Counted from the first letter of the stretch, positions 8,649 to 17,435 are shown. The stretch: DNA of 64,000 nt from Prescottella defluvii (GCA_029690005.1 CP121458.1:4855872-4919871); one strand, 5' to 3'. Program-made: numbers and translations. The notes: generated by a model from the letters alone, not told the origin.

Positions 8649-8795
8649 CGTGAGCGCGCACGCTTCTCCCCCACCCGGACAGGGCCTGGGCACGGCGTTC
8701 AAGGGTTCGGATCACCCGAGTTCGATCCGATCGTTGCCGCCGACGAATCAGCGCGTCCGCGCGGCAAAACGGAGATTCCGCAGGGTCGTGCTGCC

Positions 8796-8801
8796 TATAC
8801 T
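8796..8801 (+). promoter_or_regulatory. -10 element TATACT of a leaderless gene
   Basis: TATACT is followed by six bases and then the ATG at 8808, with no SD in between. This is the geometry of actinobacterial leaderless mRNAs. No clear -35 is seen. Confidence 0.6.
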
Positions 8802-8807
8802 CCGGCC

Positions 8808-9077
8808 ATGCTGATCATCGGAATGATCCTGTTCGGGTTGCTGGTCGGCGCCGCCGCCCAGCTCATAGTCGGCAAGTCCAAGGCCGGAATCGACTGGGGC
8901 CTGGCCTGTGCCGCGGGTATCGGAGGGTCGTTCGTCGGCGGCCTGCTCATCAGCCTGTTCGCCGGCGACGGCCTCGCGCTCCGCCCGAGCGGCATCATCG
9001 GCTCGCTCGCCGGCGCGATCATCGTGACCGCCGTGTGGTCGTGGTGGAAGTCGCGGGCCACGTCGTCGGTCAGCTGA
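8808..9077 (+). CDS. GlsB/YeaQ/YmgE-family membrane protein
   Basis: 89 residues with three hydrophobic helices: MLIIGMILFGLLVGAAAQLI, then GIGGSFVGGLLISLF and SLAGAIIVTAVW, with the family's glycine-rich pattern (formerly called transglycosylase-associated proteins). Members are small inner-membrane proteins linked to general stress in other bacteria; no enzyme activity is established. Intact. It appears to be translated from a leaderless transcript. Divergent from the ssu operon. Confidence 0.85.
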   Translation: MLIIGMILFGLLVGAAAQLIVGKSKAGIDWGLACAAGIGGSFVGGLLISLFAGDGLALRPSGIIGSLAGAIIVTAVWSWWKSRATSSVS

Positions 9078-9528
9078 GCCGGCGTCACACACCGGTCGCA
9101 GCGCCTGGACGTGCGGTCGACACCGTGGTCCTTCCCGCACCGGCCGGGCCGTCGCGATGACGATCCGACCAGGACCCGAGTCCGAATCCACGGGCTCGCC
9201 GTAGCTCGACGTCTGCCGGCCTGTCGCCGCAATATCCGGGCGTCAAAGAACTGTGAGCGCAGCAGGCCAGCGCTGCACAGTAGTGTGCCGACTAGTCGTA
9301 TTGATTACTCTCGTCCGATTGTTTACTGTCTCTGACAATCGCTGAACTGTTCACATTCACGAACAGGGATCAGCATCTGTGGCGTGAGTGGCTACACAGG
9401 GGGTTGCGTCGGGAACTACGAAGTGCTGCCGCACGATTCATCGATTCGAAGGACATCCCACGCGGGCGTGCACTACCGGCCGGGGCGTCGAACCGTGTCC
9501 ATTCCTCCCAATGAGGTGAGTGAAGAGT
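9078..9528. other. Intergenic region with AT-rich promoter zone and two inverted repeats
   Basis: No convincing gene on either strand. From about 9285 to 9365 the base composition is clearly more AT-rich than the surroundings. Two inverted repeats lie there: CGATTGT/ACAATCG (9316-9341) and CTGTTC/GAACAG (9347-9366). Together they probably form the promoter and operator zone for the secreted protein starting at 9529. Confidence 0.45.
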
Positions 9529-10552
9529 ATGCCCAAGAACGCATTCCGTATCGGATCCGCGGCGGCTGTCGTCAGCGTGGCGGTGCTCGTTGCACCCGCA
9601 CTGGCCGCCGCGTCGAACGGGCCGCTCGGTTCGAGCATTTCGAGCGGTTTATTCGGTTCGACCGTTTCAGGCGGGCCCCTCGGTTCGAGCGTTTCAGGTT
9701 CGCTCGGGTCGAGCGACTCGGGTTCGCTCGGGTCGAGTGACTCGGGTTCGCTCGGTTCGAGTGACTCGGGTTCGCTCGGTTCGAGCGGTTCGAGCGGTTC
9801 GAGCGGTTCGACCGGGGCGCCGGTGGATTCTCCTGTGCCGAGCTTTCGACCGAAGCCACTCCCAACGGATGGGGCATCCCGTTCGACGATGAGAAGGAGC
9901 AGGTCGCCCGCTACACCGACGACTCCGTACTGGACACTGACGGGTCCCTGAAGCTGGAGGTCAAGGATTCCACGGGCAGGTCGGTCAGCTACCACGAAGC
10001 CGGCGGCATCAAGCTGTCCGATGCGATCGCGAAGGAGATCGGTTTCTCCGAGCGCGCCGAGCACCCGACGGCGTCGTTCCAGCTGCGCCTGACTGGTACG
10101 TCCTCCGAGCACCCGAAATTCGAGAACGGCTTCACGACCCTTGTGTGGGTTCCGGACGCTGACTCGACCGACACTTCGAAGGGCGGCGTCCACTCCAACC
10201 TGCAGGACGGCAAGTGGTGGAGCACCTCGCCCATTGCCGGCGCTCCGAACCGTAGCGACCTCGTCCCGCTCGCCGAAATCGCGGCACTCAACCCGGACGC
10301 AGTCGTCGACCACTACGGAGTGAGCCTCGGCACCGGCTCCGAGGCCACCTCGACGCTGGTCGACAACGTGAAGTTCAACGGCTGCACGACGAACTTCGCC
10401 AAGAACGATCCCAAACCCGCGTCAGGCTCCCTCGGCTCGCTCGACGTCCTGGGTTCCCTCGGCTCCGGCTCGCTCGGCACCGGTTCTCTGGGTCGCTCGA
10501 GACCGGATCGCTGGGCACCGGCTCCCTGGACTCGGCGTCGCTCGGATCCTGA
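9529..10552 (+). CDS. Secreted protein with GSLGSSDS repeats, two frameshifts
   Basis: ATG 9529 (MPKNAFRIGSA) starts a Sec signal peptide (cleavage near LAAAS), followed by a low-complexity Gly/Ser/Leu region made of octapeptide repeats. A frameshift near 9820 leads to a soluble domain of about 190 residues starting GGFSCAELSTEATPNGWG, rich in acidic and Ser/Thr residues, with one cysteine early and one late (FNGCTTN) that could pair. A second frameshift near 10490 gives a C-terminal tail of more GSLxTGSL repeats and the stop at 10552. I do not recognise the domain. The repeats may be a cell-wall linker. A similar tail occurs in the protein at 13479. Confidence 0.65.
9697..9810 (+). repeat. 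24-bp in-frame tandem repeat (GSLGSSDS units) with 9-bp tail units
   Basis: Four 24-bp units (9697-9720, 9721-9744, 9745-9768, 9769-9792) differ at a few bases and are followed by 9-bp AGCGGTTCG units encoding SGS. The repeat is in the reading frame of the secreted protein and could vary in number by slippage. Confidence 0.85.
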
Positions 10553-10734
10553 TCCGGCGCAAAGGCACCAACGCCGCGATACCGAACCAGCGGTTTGCCA
10601 ATTTCCGACAGTCGGACCGCGCAGCTCACGGTCGAAAATCCGAGTAGCGTTGAAAGTCGTTGCCCCGCATGCGTCGACCGAACCGGGCGCAACGCCCGCA
10701 GATCCGGTTTGGATGGCCGAGGACGGTTGTGGTG

Positions 10735-12391
10735 ATGGATGCCGAACATGTCCCTGTATTGATCGTCGGCGCCGGGGCGGGCGGTCTGGCAACGTCGGCG
10801 TTGCTCGTGAAGCACGGGGTTCGGTCACTTCTGGTCGAGAAGCGACGCGAGGTCTTCATCTACCCCAAGGCCCGCAACCTGAGCTTCCGCACCCTGGAGA
10901 TTCTGCGTGGCCTCGGGCTGGCCGACGAGGTGCACGCGGTCGCCGAAGGCGTTTCTGACATGCTCGTCAAGCCGGCCCTGAACAGTCCTGTGCAGAAGCC
11001 GGCTCTCGGCGTCGCCGCGATCTTCTCCCAGTTCGACGAGCTCAGCCCCGAACCGTCCGCACAGTACTTCCCGCAGAGCAAGCTCGAGCCCCTCCTGCTC
11101 GCGTACACCCGCGGGCACGGCAGCGAGGTGCGGTACGGGACATCTCTCTCGTCGTTCGAGCAGGACGACGAGGGTGTCACCGCGGTTCTGCGCGACCTGG
11201 ATTCGGGCACGGAGCGCACGGTGCGGGCCGACTACCTGGTGGCCGCAGATGGTGTCCACAGCAGCATTCGCGAAACGCTGGGAGTAGCCACCGCCGGGTA
11301 CGGCCCGATACCGATCTTCGTCGTCTTCGTCTACTTCCGCGCGCCCTGGAGACGGTTGGTTCCCGGATTGGGCGACGGAGACGGCGTCCAGGTCGAGAAC
11401 GCCGACGTGGATGGGATCTTCCTGGTGGCCCAGGGGGATCTCGGGATGTTCGTCACGACCTACTTCCCCGCGAGGGCGAGACCGCGGAGCAGTTCACCGC
11501 GCAGCGCTGTCACGACATGCTCCTCGCGGCCATCGGTCAGCCGATGGAGGTCGAGATCGTCGATGTCGCGCCGTGGCAGCCCCATGAGAAAGTGGCCGCC
11601 CAGTTCGAGTGCGGACGGATTTTCTCGTCGGCGACGCCGCGCACACCATGCCGCCGTTCAAGGCCGGCGGCGCCAACGCAGCCATCCAGAGCGCACACAA
11701 TCTGGCCTGGAAACTGTCCGCAGTCCTCGACGGCACGGCCGAGCCGGGGCTGCTCGCCACATATCGCGCCGAGCGGCACCCGATCGGGCGGTTCAGCGCC
11801 CGTCAGTCACTGACCGGGCCTGCGATGAAGTTCTTGCGGCTGGACGATGACCGACCGCAGCTCCCGGCCGGCGAGGAGCGGCCGCTGTTCGACATGCTCA
11901 TCGGCTACCGGTACTGGTCGGCAGCGGTGGTGACCGACGCAGCCCGCGCCGGACGACCCCGACGCCGTGTCACTGGTGGACGAGTTGCGAGCACAACCGG
12001 GCACCCGGGTGCCGCACGTCTGGGTGCGGCGAGACGGGGAGCGTGTCTCGACGCTCGACCTACTTGGTCCCGGGTTCACCTTGTTGACCGCAGACGACGG
12101 GGCAGCTGGACCGTCGCCGCGGCCTCGACGTCGTCCGACCTGAGGGTCCCCATCGCGGTTCGCCGCATCGGCGCCGGCGGCGACGCCGTCGACACCGACG
12201 GCGCGTGGGCGGCGGCCACCGGGCTGACCCCGTCCGGAGCCCTGCTGATCCGGCCGGACGATTTCGTCGGATGGCGAGCGGACACGATGCCTGCAGACCC
12301 CGCCGACGCGTTGGGGCGTGCGCTCTCGGCCATCCTCGCCCGCGACCGTTCCATCCCCTCAGCGCGGCCCACGGCGCGGCCGGGCCAGTAG
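10735..12391 (+). CDS. FAD-dependent aromatic monooxygenase (PheA/TetX type), several frameshifts
   Basis: Flavin hydroxylase of the p-hydroxybenzoate hydroxylase fold. N-terminal FAD motif VLIVGAGAGGLATS, middle DG motif YLVAADGVHSSIRETLG, and GDAAHTMPPFKAGGANAAIQ (the GD motif contacting the FAD ribityl chain), then a C-terminal thioredoxin-like domain (DDFVGWRADTMPADP). About 550 residues. The frame changes at least at about 11468, 11625, 11945 and 12095, with no obvious loss of conserved blocks. ATG 10735 follows GAGGA by 11 bases. The substrate is probably a phenol or polyketide-like aromatic but cannot be named. It ends nine bases before the possible start cluster of the next gene. Confidence 0.8.
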
Positions 12392-12411
12392 CCGGTGGGA
12401 TGATGGGGGCC

Positions 12412-13377
12412 ATGCCGATGCCCTCACCGCTGCCTGTCAAGGACGGGGTCGGGCCGACGCGGCTGCGCGTCCCGACGTCCGGGCCGTGGGCGACGATCGC
12501 CGAGTACGTCGTCGCACGGTTCGACCACCTGGACGCGGACGACCTACACCGACGGTTCGACGCCGGCGAGATCGTGGGCATCGACGGCAGCCCGATCAGT
12601 CGAGGCACGGCGTTGGGCGCGCACCAGTTCGTCTGGTATTACCGTGATCTGCCGGTCGAGGACCCGGTGCCGTTCCACGAGGAGATCCTGCACGTCGACG
12701 ACGACCTCGTCGTGATCGACAAACCGCACTTCCTCCCCACGACCCCGGGTGGCCGATACCTGCGGGAGTCCGCACTCGTCCGATTGCGGACCCGCCTGGG
12801 CAACCCGGACCTGACGCCGATCCATCGACTCGACCGCGCGACCGCCGGCCTGGTGATGTTCTCTGCCCGTCCCGCGACGCGCGGCGCCTACCAGTCGCTG
12901 TTCGAGAAGCGACGGGTCACGAAGGTCTACGAGGCGGTGTCGGCGCTACCGCCCGGGTGGGACCCGGACGCACCGACCCTTGCCGGGTGCGCGGTTCCCG
13001 TCGTCTATCGCAACCACATCGAGGCGCGGCGCGGCGAGCTACGGGTCGTCGTCGACGACTCCCGTGAGCCCAACTCCGAGACGGTGATCGAAGTGTGCGG
13101 CACCGGGGTGAGCGCCTCCGGACGCGCTGTGCTGCACACGATCCTGCGCCCGCACACCGGGCGGATGCACCAGTTGCGGGTGCATCTGGCGGCGCTCGGC
13201 GTCGGGATCCTGGGCGACACTTGGTATCCCGACCTACTGCCCGAGGCGCCGGACGATCATGCCCTCCCACTCCAATTGCTCGCGCGGGAGCTGGAATTCA
13301 CCGATCCGCTGTCGGGGATGCCGCGACGGTTCGTCACCCGCCGGACGTTGGGCGAGGCGCCGGTGTCGGGACGCTGA
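12412..13377 (+). CDS. RluA-family pseudouridine synthase
   Basis: Isomerises uridine to pseudouridine in rRNA or tRNA. Intact, 321 residues from ATG 12412 (12400 and 12403 also possible). It has the catalytic block PIHRLDRATAGL with the essential aspartate, preceded by LVVIDKPHFLPTTPGG and followed by GRMHQLRVHLAALG, all RluA-type. The N-terminal region resembles the S4-like/short linker found in RluA/RsuA enzymes. Target uridine unknown. Follows the FAD monooxygenase by 20 bases, so may share its transcript. Confidence 0.88.
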   Translation: MPMPSPLPVKDGVGPTRLRVPTSGPWATIAEYVVARFDHLDADDLHRRFDAGEIVGIDGSPISRGTALGAHQFVWYYRDLPVEDPVPFHEEILHVDDDLVVIDKPHFLPTTPGGRYLRESALVRLRTRLGNPDLTPIHRLDRATAGLVMFSARPATRGAYQSLFEKRRVTKVYEAVSALPPGWDPDAPTLAGCAVPVVYRNHIEARRGELRVVVDDSREPNSETVIEVCGTGVSASGRAVLHTILRPHTGRMHQLRVHLAALGVGILGDTWYPDLLPEAPDDHALPLQLLARELEFTDPLSGMPRRFVTRRTLGEAPVSGR

Positions 13378-13437
13378 GAGGCGAGGGCATCACGCGGCGT
13401 CCCGCCGAAACAGCCCGTTACTTGTTCCGAAAGCGTT

Positions 13438-13465
13438 GCGCCCCAACCGAAACCGGTTGGGGCGC
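13438..13465. terminator. Strong bidirectional terminator hairpin
   Basis: GCGCCCCAACC and GGTTGGGGCGC form a perfect 11-bp stem with a 6-base loop (GAAACC) between the convergent pseudouridine synthase gene and the secreted-protein gene. Confidence 0.75.
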
Positions 13466-13478
13466 GCGCGTACTGCGA

Positions 13479-14014
13479 TCAGGAACCAGCCGATCCGTTC
13501 GCGGCGGATCCGTTTGCAGCCGATCCGTTCGCAGCCGATCCGCTGATGATGGAACCGGTGGCGAGGGAACCGCCGAGCGATCCGGCCGCAGCGCCAGCCT
13601 CGAGAGAGCCGACAAGACCGTTCGTCAGAGAGCCGAAGTCGAGTGAGCCGGACAGGGATCCGGAATGGAGGAAGCCCCGTCCTGCGGGCTTTCGAGCTTC
13701 CACCCGCTGCACCCGTTGGTGACGAACACGTCATCGGTTTCTTCGATCTTCACCGTCGTCGGGCCGATGGATTTACCGGACGCGATCGGCTCGATGTGCG
13801 CCAGATGGCGCTTGCCTCGCATCCAGGTGCAGGTCTGCTTGCCGTCGATCCCACCCTCTGTGGCGTAGGTGCCGGGTCGGATCTGGCTGTTCACGCCGTA
13901 GACACCCCACCCTTCGGGGATGGTTTTGGATGCGGCGGATGCAATTCCTGTGCCTCCGAGGATGATTCCGGCCGATGCTGCCGCAACGACGCCGGCAGCG
14001 ATGGACTTGCGCAT
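13479..14014 (-). CDS. Secreted protein with GSL/GSAAN repeat tail
   Basis: ATG 14014 follows AGGGGAA and encodes a signal peptide (MRKSIAAGVVAAASAG..., cleavage near IASAA). The mature part has GWGVYGVNSQIRPGTYATEG, CTWMRGKR and NGCSGWKL, with two cysteines likely bridged; this pattern is common in small actinobacterial exported proteins of unknown function. A frameshift near 13690 leads into a repeat tail: GSLSGSLDFGSL, then GSAAN three times, ending GSAGS. Total about 175 residues. The Gly-Ser-Leu tail echoes that of the secreted protein at 9529, suggesting a shared surface role. Confidence 0.7.
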
Positions 14015-14862
14015 TCCGTTTCCCCTGAGGTTCCGTGGTCGGGTCCCGGAGAGAGTAGTTGGCAGACCAGACGTATCGGGCTCTTTTTCAGGGTGAATTG
14101 TCGGGGTGAACGGTTTGCGTGTTCGCCTGCCGTTTTGCGCTCGATTGCGGCCGTGTCGGACCCGTCGGTCGATGCTTCGCGTCCTCACAGTGACTCCCAC
14201 TTGCCCACTGATTTGATCTTCAACTATCTCGCCCGATATGTTCGCTATGCGCCTGTGCCATCAGCGCACCGAAGACCCCGCGCTACCCCTTGGTGCGGGG
14301 TCTTCCGCTTTCCCGGCCGATATGGACGAGACCGCCATCGGTTGTCGACGTGGGACACAGGTATGCAACCGGGTATTTGTACCCTCGCGGCCTCGTGTGC
14401 TGCGCGTCACTGTGGACGTGCTCGAATCAGTCCACTTTCGGGAGCTGTTCAGATGCTTGGTGACCTTCAACCTGTAGCCGACCCATGCACCAAACGTGAT
14501 CCATCCAGGACGGGCACTGTCGTGGCCCTCAGACCTATCCAAGACATGCCGCGATCGTGGGAGCCGGCGCCGCGAAGGATGGCGATCCTTGCGCTGGACA
14601 GCGGCCAGTGGACCTTCGCATGGATCCACGGCCGCCGCGACGTCGTGCCGGGTCTGAGGGTCCAATTCCGGGAACATCCTGAAGGAAACCGGTTCCCGAC
14701 CTACTTCCCGCTGCAAACCAGGTCGTGACGAGAACACGTGACGGTTCCTGTGGAGTCGACTTCTGTCACAGTCAGCCCGGTGGCATTTCCGCCGAGATGG
14801 GATCCGCTGCCGGATAGCAGACGAGTCGGTGTCGCTCCGTTGTGCCTGTCATCGAGTCGGTG
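14015..14862. other. Gene-poor region with an orphan terminator-like hairpin
   Basis: No ORF here shows convincing family features. A hairpin AAGACCCCGC/GCGGGGTCTT (14272-14304, 10-bp stem) looks like a terminator but follows no recognisable gene, so a small RNA or decayed gene may end there. A 49-codon plus-strand ORF starting at ATG 14579 (MAILALDSGQWTFAWIHGRR...) has protein-like composition but no recognisable family; it may be a remnant. The promoter of the secreted protein at 14014 should lie at the left end. Confidence 0.4.
14272..14304. terminator. Orphan terminator-like hairpin
   Basis: A perfect 10-bp stem (AAGACCCCGC/GCGGGGTCTT) with a 13-base loop, followed on the plus strand by TCCGCTTTCCC. 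No annotated gene ends just upstream. Confidence 0.5.
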
Positions 14863-15833
14863 TCATCCCGACTCGCGCATCACACCGAAGTGGCGCACCT
14901 TCCCGGAAAGACCTGGAAGCTCTTGCACCGGCGACCAGGTATTCAGCCCATCCGTGCTGTCGGAGTAGAGGTACTTTCCTTCGGCGTAGGCGTCGAGGTA
15001 TATCCGCCAGGCACCGTTCGGCAACTGGACAACGGCTGGGCCCTCCCGCTGTGTGCCCCAGTTTCCAGGCGGGACGAAGGAATAGGGACCTGTCGCCGTC
15101 GAGGCGATCGCATGCTCGATGACCTTCTTCGTCTCGTTCTTGGTGAACGCATGATAGGTCGATCCGACCTTGACCACGGTGGTGTCGATGTGGTCGGCTC
15201 CGATGCCGGCGAGCGGAACGGGCAGGCTCCACTGCCGGAGCGACGGCTCCAGCGCCGTCATCAGATACGGCACGAATCCCCACCGGTCGACATCGACAGG
15301 ATGACGTCGACGCGGTCGCCGTCCACGAACCACTCAGGCGCCCATGCCTTGGTGACGAAAGGCGACAGCGACGGCCCATCGTTGGACCCGGCCGACCCGG
15401 ACGAGCCCGGCGGGCTCGCCGAACCTGTGCCGTCTCCCGTCCCCGGCATCAAGGCGCAGCAGAACGGGACCGGAAGGATGCCCATGTGCGTCCAGTTGAT
15501 GCGGTCACTGCTGCGCGCGAACCCGATACTCGCCCCGTCGCCCGTCGTGTACGTGATGTAGTACAACCCGTCCGTGTTCCGGAAGATGCTCGGGTCACGC
15601 ACGAGCGCTGACGGCGGCCGGAACGCCGACGGTTGTACCAGTTGGAACTGGGAGCCGTCCGCCGACTCGTACACATCCATGTCACGATCGCTGGTGTTGC
15701 TGAACGCCACCATCGTGTATCGCCAACCCGGCGGTGGTGCAGCCCCACTGCTCCCCGAGGCCGCGACCAACAAGCCCGCGACACAGAGCATCACCATCGA
15801 TACGGCGGACAAGCTCCGCTTGGTGAGCGTCAT
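14863..15833 (-). CDS. Secreted GH43-like glycoside hydrolase, one frameshift
   Basis: About 323 residues with a Sec signal peptide (cleavage near SGAAP). The sequence VRDPSIFRNTDGLYYITYTT supplies the general-base Asp of five-bladed beta-propeller glycosidases, AWAPEWF is the GH43 WAPE motif, and later YHAFTKNETKK and REGPAVVQLPNGAWRIYLDAY supply the expected blade repeats including an acidic E in REGP that may be the catalytic acid. A Gly/Ser/Pro-rich insertion (PGSSGSAGS) interrupts an early blade. The frame shifts near 15295. Exported to degrade or remodel arabinan-, xylan- or galactan-like glycans; the substrate is not predictable. Confidence 0.8.
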
Positions 15834-15982
15834 CTACGCAGCATTCAGGACGGCAGTCGCACCACGCCCAGCTTCGGCCGCAGGACTTAGCAGATCGTTA
15901 CCGATGAAGCGGTGATGACTCGCATCGACGAGCTCGTCGCGATCGCCAAGCCACGATTTCGTCCGGCCACCCAGGGCGGGCG

Positions 15983-16412
15983 ATGCATGATGAGCTCGTG
16001 CCAGAACTACTCCTCGCGCTGGTGTGGCTCGTCCTGCTGTTGGCAGCCATATCCTGGTGTGTGGCGCGTCCATCCGCGCTGTCGGCCGCGGCGACACTGG
16101 TCGCAGCCGCCGTGTGGCTCCCTGTGAACAGCCCGGTCGAAGGCCCAGTCTTGCTGGTGGTCACGCCGAGTCACGGGCTCACCGTGGCAGATCTGCTGTC
16201 GGCGGTCGCCCTCCTGGCCGCCCTTCGGCCTACCGACGCGTTTGAACCTGAGAACCCCGGCTGCCTATCTTCGCGCGCGTGCGGCGGGGGCGCACTACTT
16301 CGGCCTGCTCGCACGGGACGGACGTCACCCACCCACCGCGGATGTCATGACCGCGGTTGCCCGCGTGCGGGCGGCCTGGACGGAGATCGCCTACTCCGTG
16401 ACATCTCGTTGA
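15983..16412 (+). CDS. Small membrane protein of unknown function
   Basis: About 143 residues with three predicted transmembrane helices in the first 90 (LLLALVWLVLLLAAISW; ALSAAATLVAAAVWL; DLLSAVALLAAL). A frameshift near 16252 restores a hydrophilic tail, TPAAYLRARAAGAHYFGLLA and ending VTSR. No family recognised. It lies in the accessory stretch before the integrase remnant. Confidence 0.5.
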
Positions 16413-16450
16413 GCGTGCGACCCGATCATGCTTCGACGACGGTCAGCCAC

Positions 16451-16603
16451 ATGGCAGTCGAGTGGACACCCGAGACGCAAGCGTGGTTCGACGAAACCAT
16501 GAGCCGCGCAACACCACCCACCATCTTCCGGGAGAACGCCTTTGCCGATCTCACCTATACCCTCCCCACACCTCAGCGTGACACAGCCAGCGCGAGCGGC
16601 TAG
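16451..16603 (+). CDS. Short hypothetical protein
   Basis: A 50-codon ORF (MAVEWTPETQAWFDETMSRA...) with good protein-like composition, starting 38 bases after the preceding membrane protein. No clear SD and no known family. It could be a real small protein or a fragment of a larger decayed gene. Confidence 0.35.
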   Translation: MAVEWTPETQAWFDETMSRATPPTIFRENAFADLTYTLPTPQRDTASASG

Positions 16604-16661
16604 TTTCTTCGGCGTCCGGCAGATGTCGCCGTGCAGCCACTATCACTTGAAGGAGTTAGCT

Positions 16662-16786
16662 ATGGGTTCGTCCCCGAGTTCACGCTGGTCGAAAACATTG
16701 CCGGATTTGCCAGCTGGGCTTTCGGAAGTCTCGTCGTCCTCGGCGTCGCCGGTGCCGTCGCCGGTGCACTGCGCGCCGCTAGCTGA
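16662..16786 (+). CDS. Small hydrophobic MGS-type protein (porin-subunit-like)
   Basis: AAGGAG (16650-16655) precedes ATG 16662 by six bases. As written the frame fails, but restoring one base in ATGGGTTC gives MGSVPEFTLVENIAGFASWA and then a hydrophobic GSLVVLGVAGAVAGAL segment, 41 residues, with TGA at 16784-16786. The MGS start, small size, lack of signal peptide and one amphipathic/hydrophobic helix match the six small proteins at 54474-58258. Function by analogy only: possible mycomembrane channel peptide. Confidence 0.45.
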
Positions 16787-16890
16787 CCGACACGCGAAAC
16801 GGCCTTCGCGCAGCTCCCACGATGTCGCATCCCGACGGTGCGATGGTTCGGGGTTCTGGCCGTGTTCGTGCTGCCGAAGGTGCTCGGCGG

Positions 16891-17028
16891 CTAGCCGGGT
16901 TCCTCGCCCTGCTCACGGAACCACTGGTCCATCTCCATCTACCAGAGCGCGAGATCCCATATTTCGTCCATGCAGAGTTGGAAGCCGGCGAGCATCGCTC
17001 GGTTCCAGAGCCGACGAAAGGCCTCCAC
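16891..17028 (-). pseudogene. Fragment with in-frame TAG, probable mobile-element remnant
   Basis: From GTG 17028 the minus strand reads VEAFRRLWNRAMLAGFQLCM then DEIWDLALW, an in-frame TAG, and then MEMDQWFREQGEEPG and a stop, all in one frame. The Trp- and acid-rich composition looks like coding sequence on both sides of the TAG. It lies just downstream of the integrase fragment on the same strand, so I read it as debris of the same element. Function unknown. Confidence 0.35.
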
Positions 17029-17046
17029 CCGTGAGGGTGGGGGCCT
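17019..17046. terminator. Terminator-like hairpin
   Basis: AGGCCTCCACCC and GGGTGGGGGCCT pair over 12 positions with one mismatch and a 4-base loop (GTGA). Confidence 0.5.
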
Positions 17047-17054
17047 GCCTTCGG

Positions 17055-17165
17055 TCACACTGCCGTGATGTGGACGTAGGTTCCTGAGCCGGCGTCGACG
17101 CGGCGTCGATCCCCGGAGACATCGGCGCTCCGGACGTGGATTGTGATCACATCGCCGTCGCTCAC
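17055..17165 (-). CDS. Short ORF coupled to the integrase fragment
   Basis: GTG 17165 overlaps the TGA of the integrase fragment by four bases (GTGA) and opens 36 codons (MSDGDVITIHVRSADVSGDR... ending HITAV). The composition is protein-like but no family is recognised. It could be a leftover of a gene that followed the integrase. Confidence 0.3.
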   Translation of the reverse strand: MSDGDVITIHVRSADVSGDRRRVDAGSGTYVHITAV

Positions 17166-17356
17166 GCTGACACCCCGAACCGCGACACCTGCATGGAGCG
17201 GACGCCCGCCATCAACTGCATCACGGCAAACGAATGGCGCAGGTCGTGAAGCCGGACGCCCTGCTGTGCCAGGGCGGCGTTGGTCACGCGGCGAGTGGTC
17301 CACGCAGCCCCGTTCCAGCCCCATCGGCGACTCATCAGGCGGTAAGGCGCAGGTGC
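17162..17356 (-). pseudogene. Tyrosine recombinase (phage-type integrase) C-terminal fragment
   Basis: The minus-strand frame between an upstream TAG and a TGA at 17162 encodes WTTRRVTNAALAQQGVR then LHDLRHSFAVMQLMAG. HDLRHSF is the box II H-x-x-R signature of tyrosine recombinases, but the N-terminal domains, box I Arg and the catalytic Tyr are missing. It is therefore a remnant of an integrated phage or genomic island that once sat next to ychF. No intact attachment repeats were found by eye. Confidence 0.7.
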
Positions 17357-17378
17357 CTATCAGGTGCTCAAAAACAAG

Positions 17379-17411
17379 CGCTCACCAGCACATTATTCGC
17401 GCTGGTGAGCG
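17379..17411. terminator. Terminator downstream of ychF
   Basis: CGCTCACCAGC (17379-17389) and GCTGGTGAGCG (17401-17411) form a perfect 11-bp stem; on the minus strand, reading out of ychF, the hairpin is followed by a T-rich stretch (TTGTTTTTGAG). Confidence 0.8.
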
Positions 17412-17435
17412 TTCCTTCTGGGGAAATTAGCCCCA

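Noticed and set aside
8419..8660. SAM or other known riboswitch in the ssu leader
   Set aside because: No conserved riboswitch core is visible; the Cys-rich ORF with a promoter and hairpin explains the region better.
9697..9810. CRISPR-like array
   Set aside because: The repeats are contiguous without spacers, are in frame with a secreted protein and encode GSLGSSDS.
13643..14728. A 361-codon plus-strand open frame
   Set aside because: It is antisense to the secreted protein's signal peptide and repeats in its first part, and its second part crosses the gene-poor region without recognisable features. Only the last 49 codons look faintly protein-like.
16787..16894. A second small hydrophobic ORF (ending FVLPKVLGG) after the MGS peptide
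   Set aside because: It follows an in-frame TGA and has no start codon or SD; it may be the tail of a decayed gene, but is too weak to annotate.
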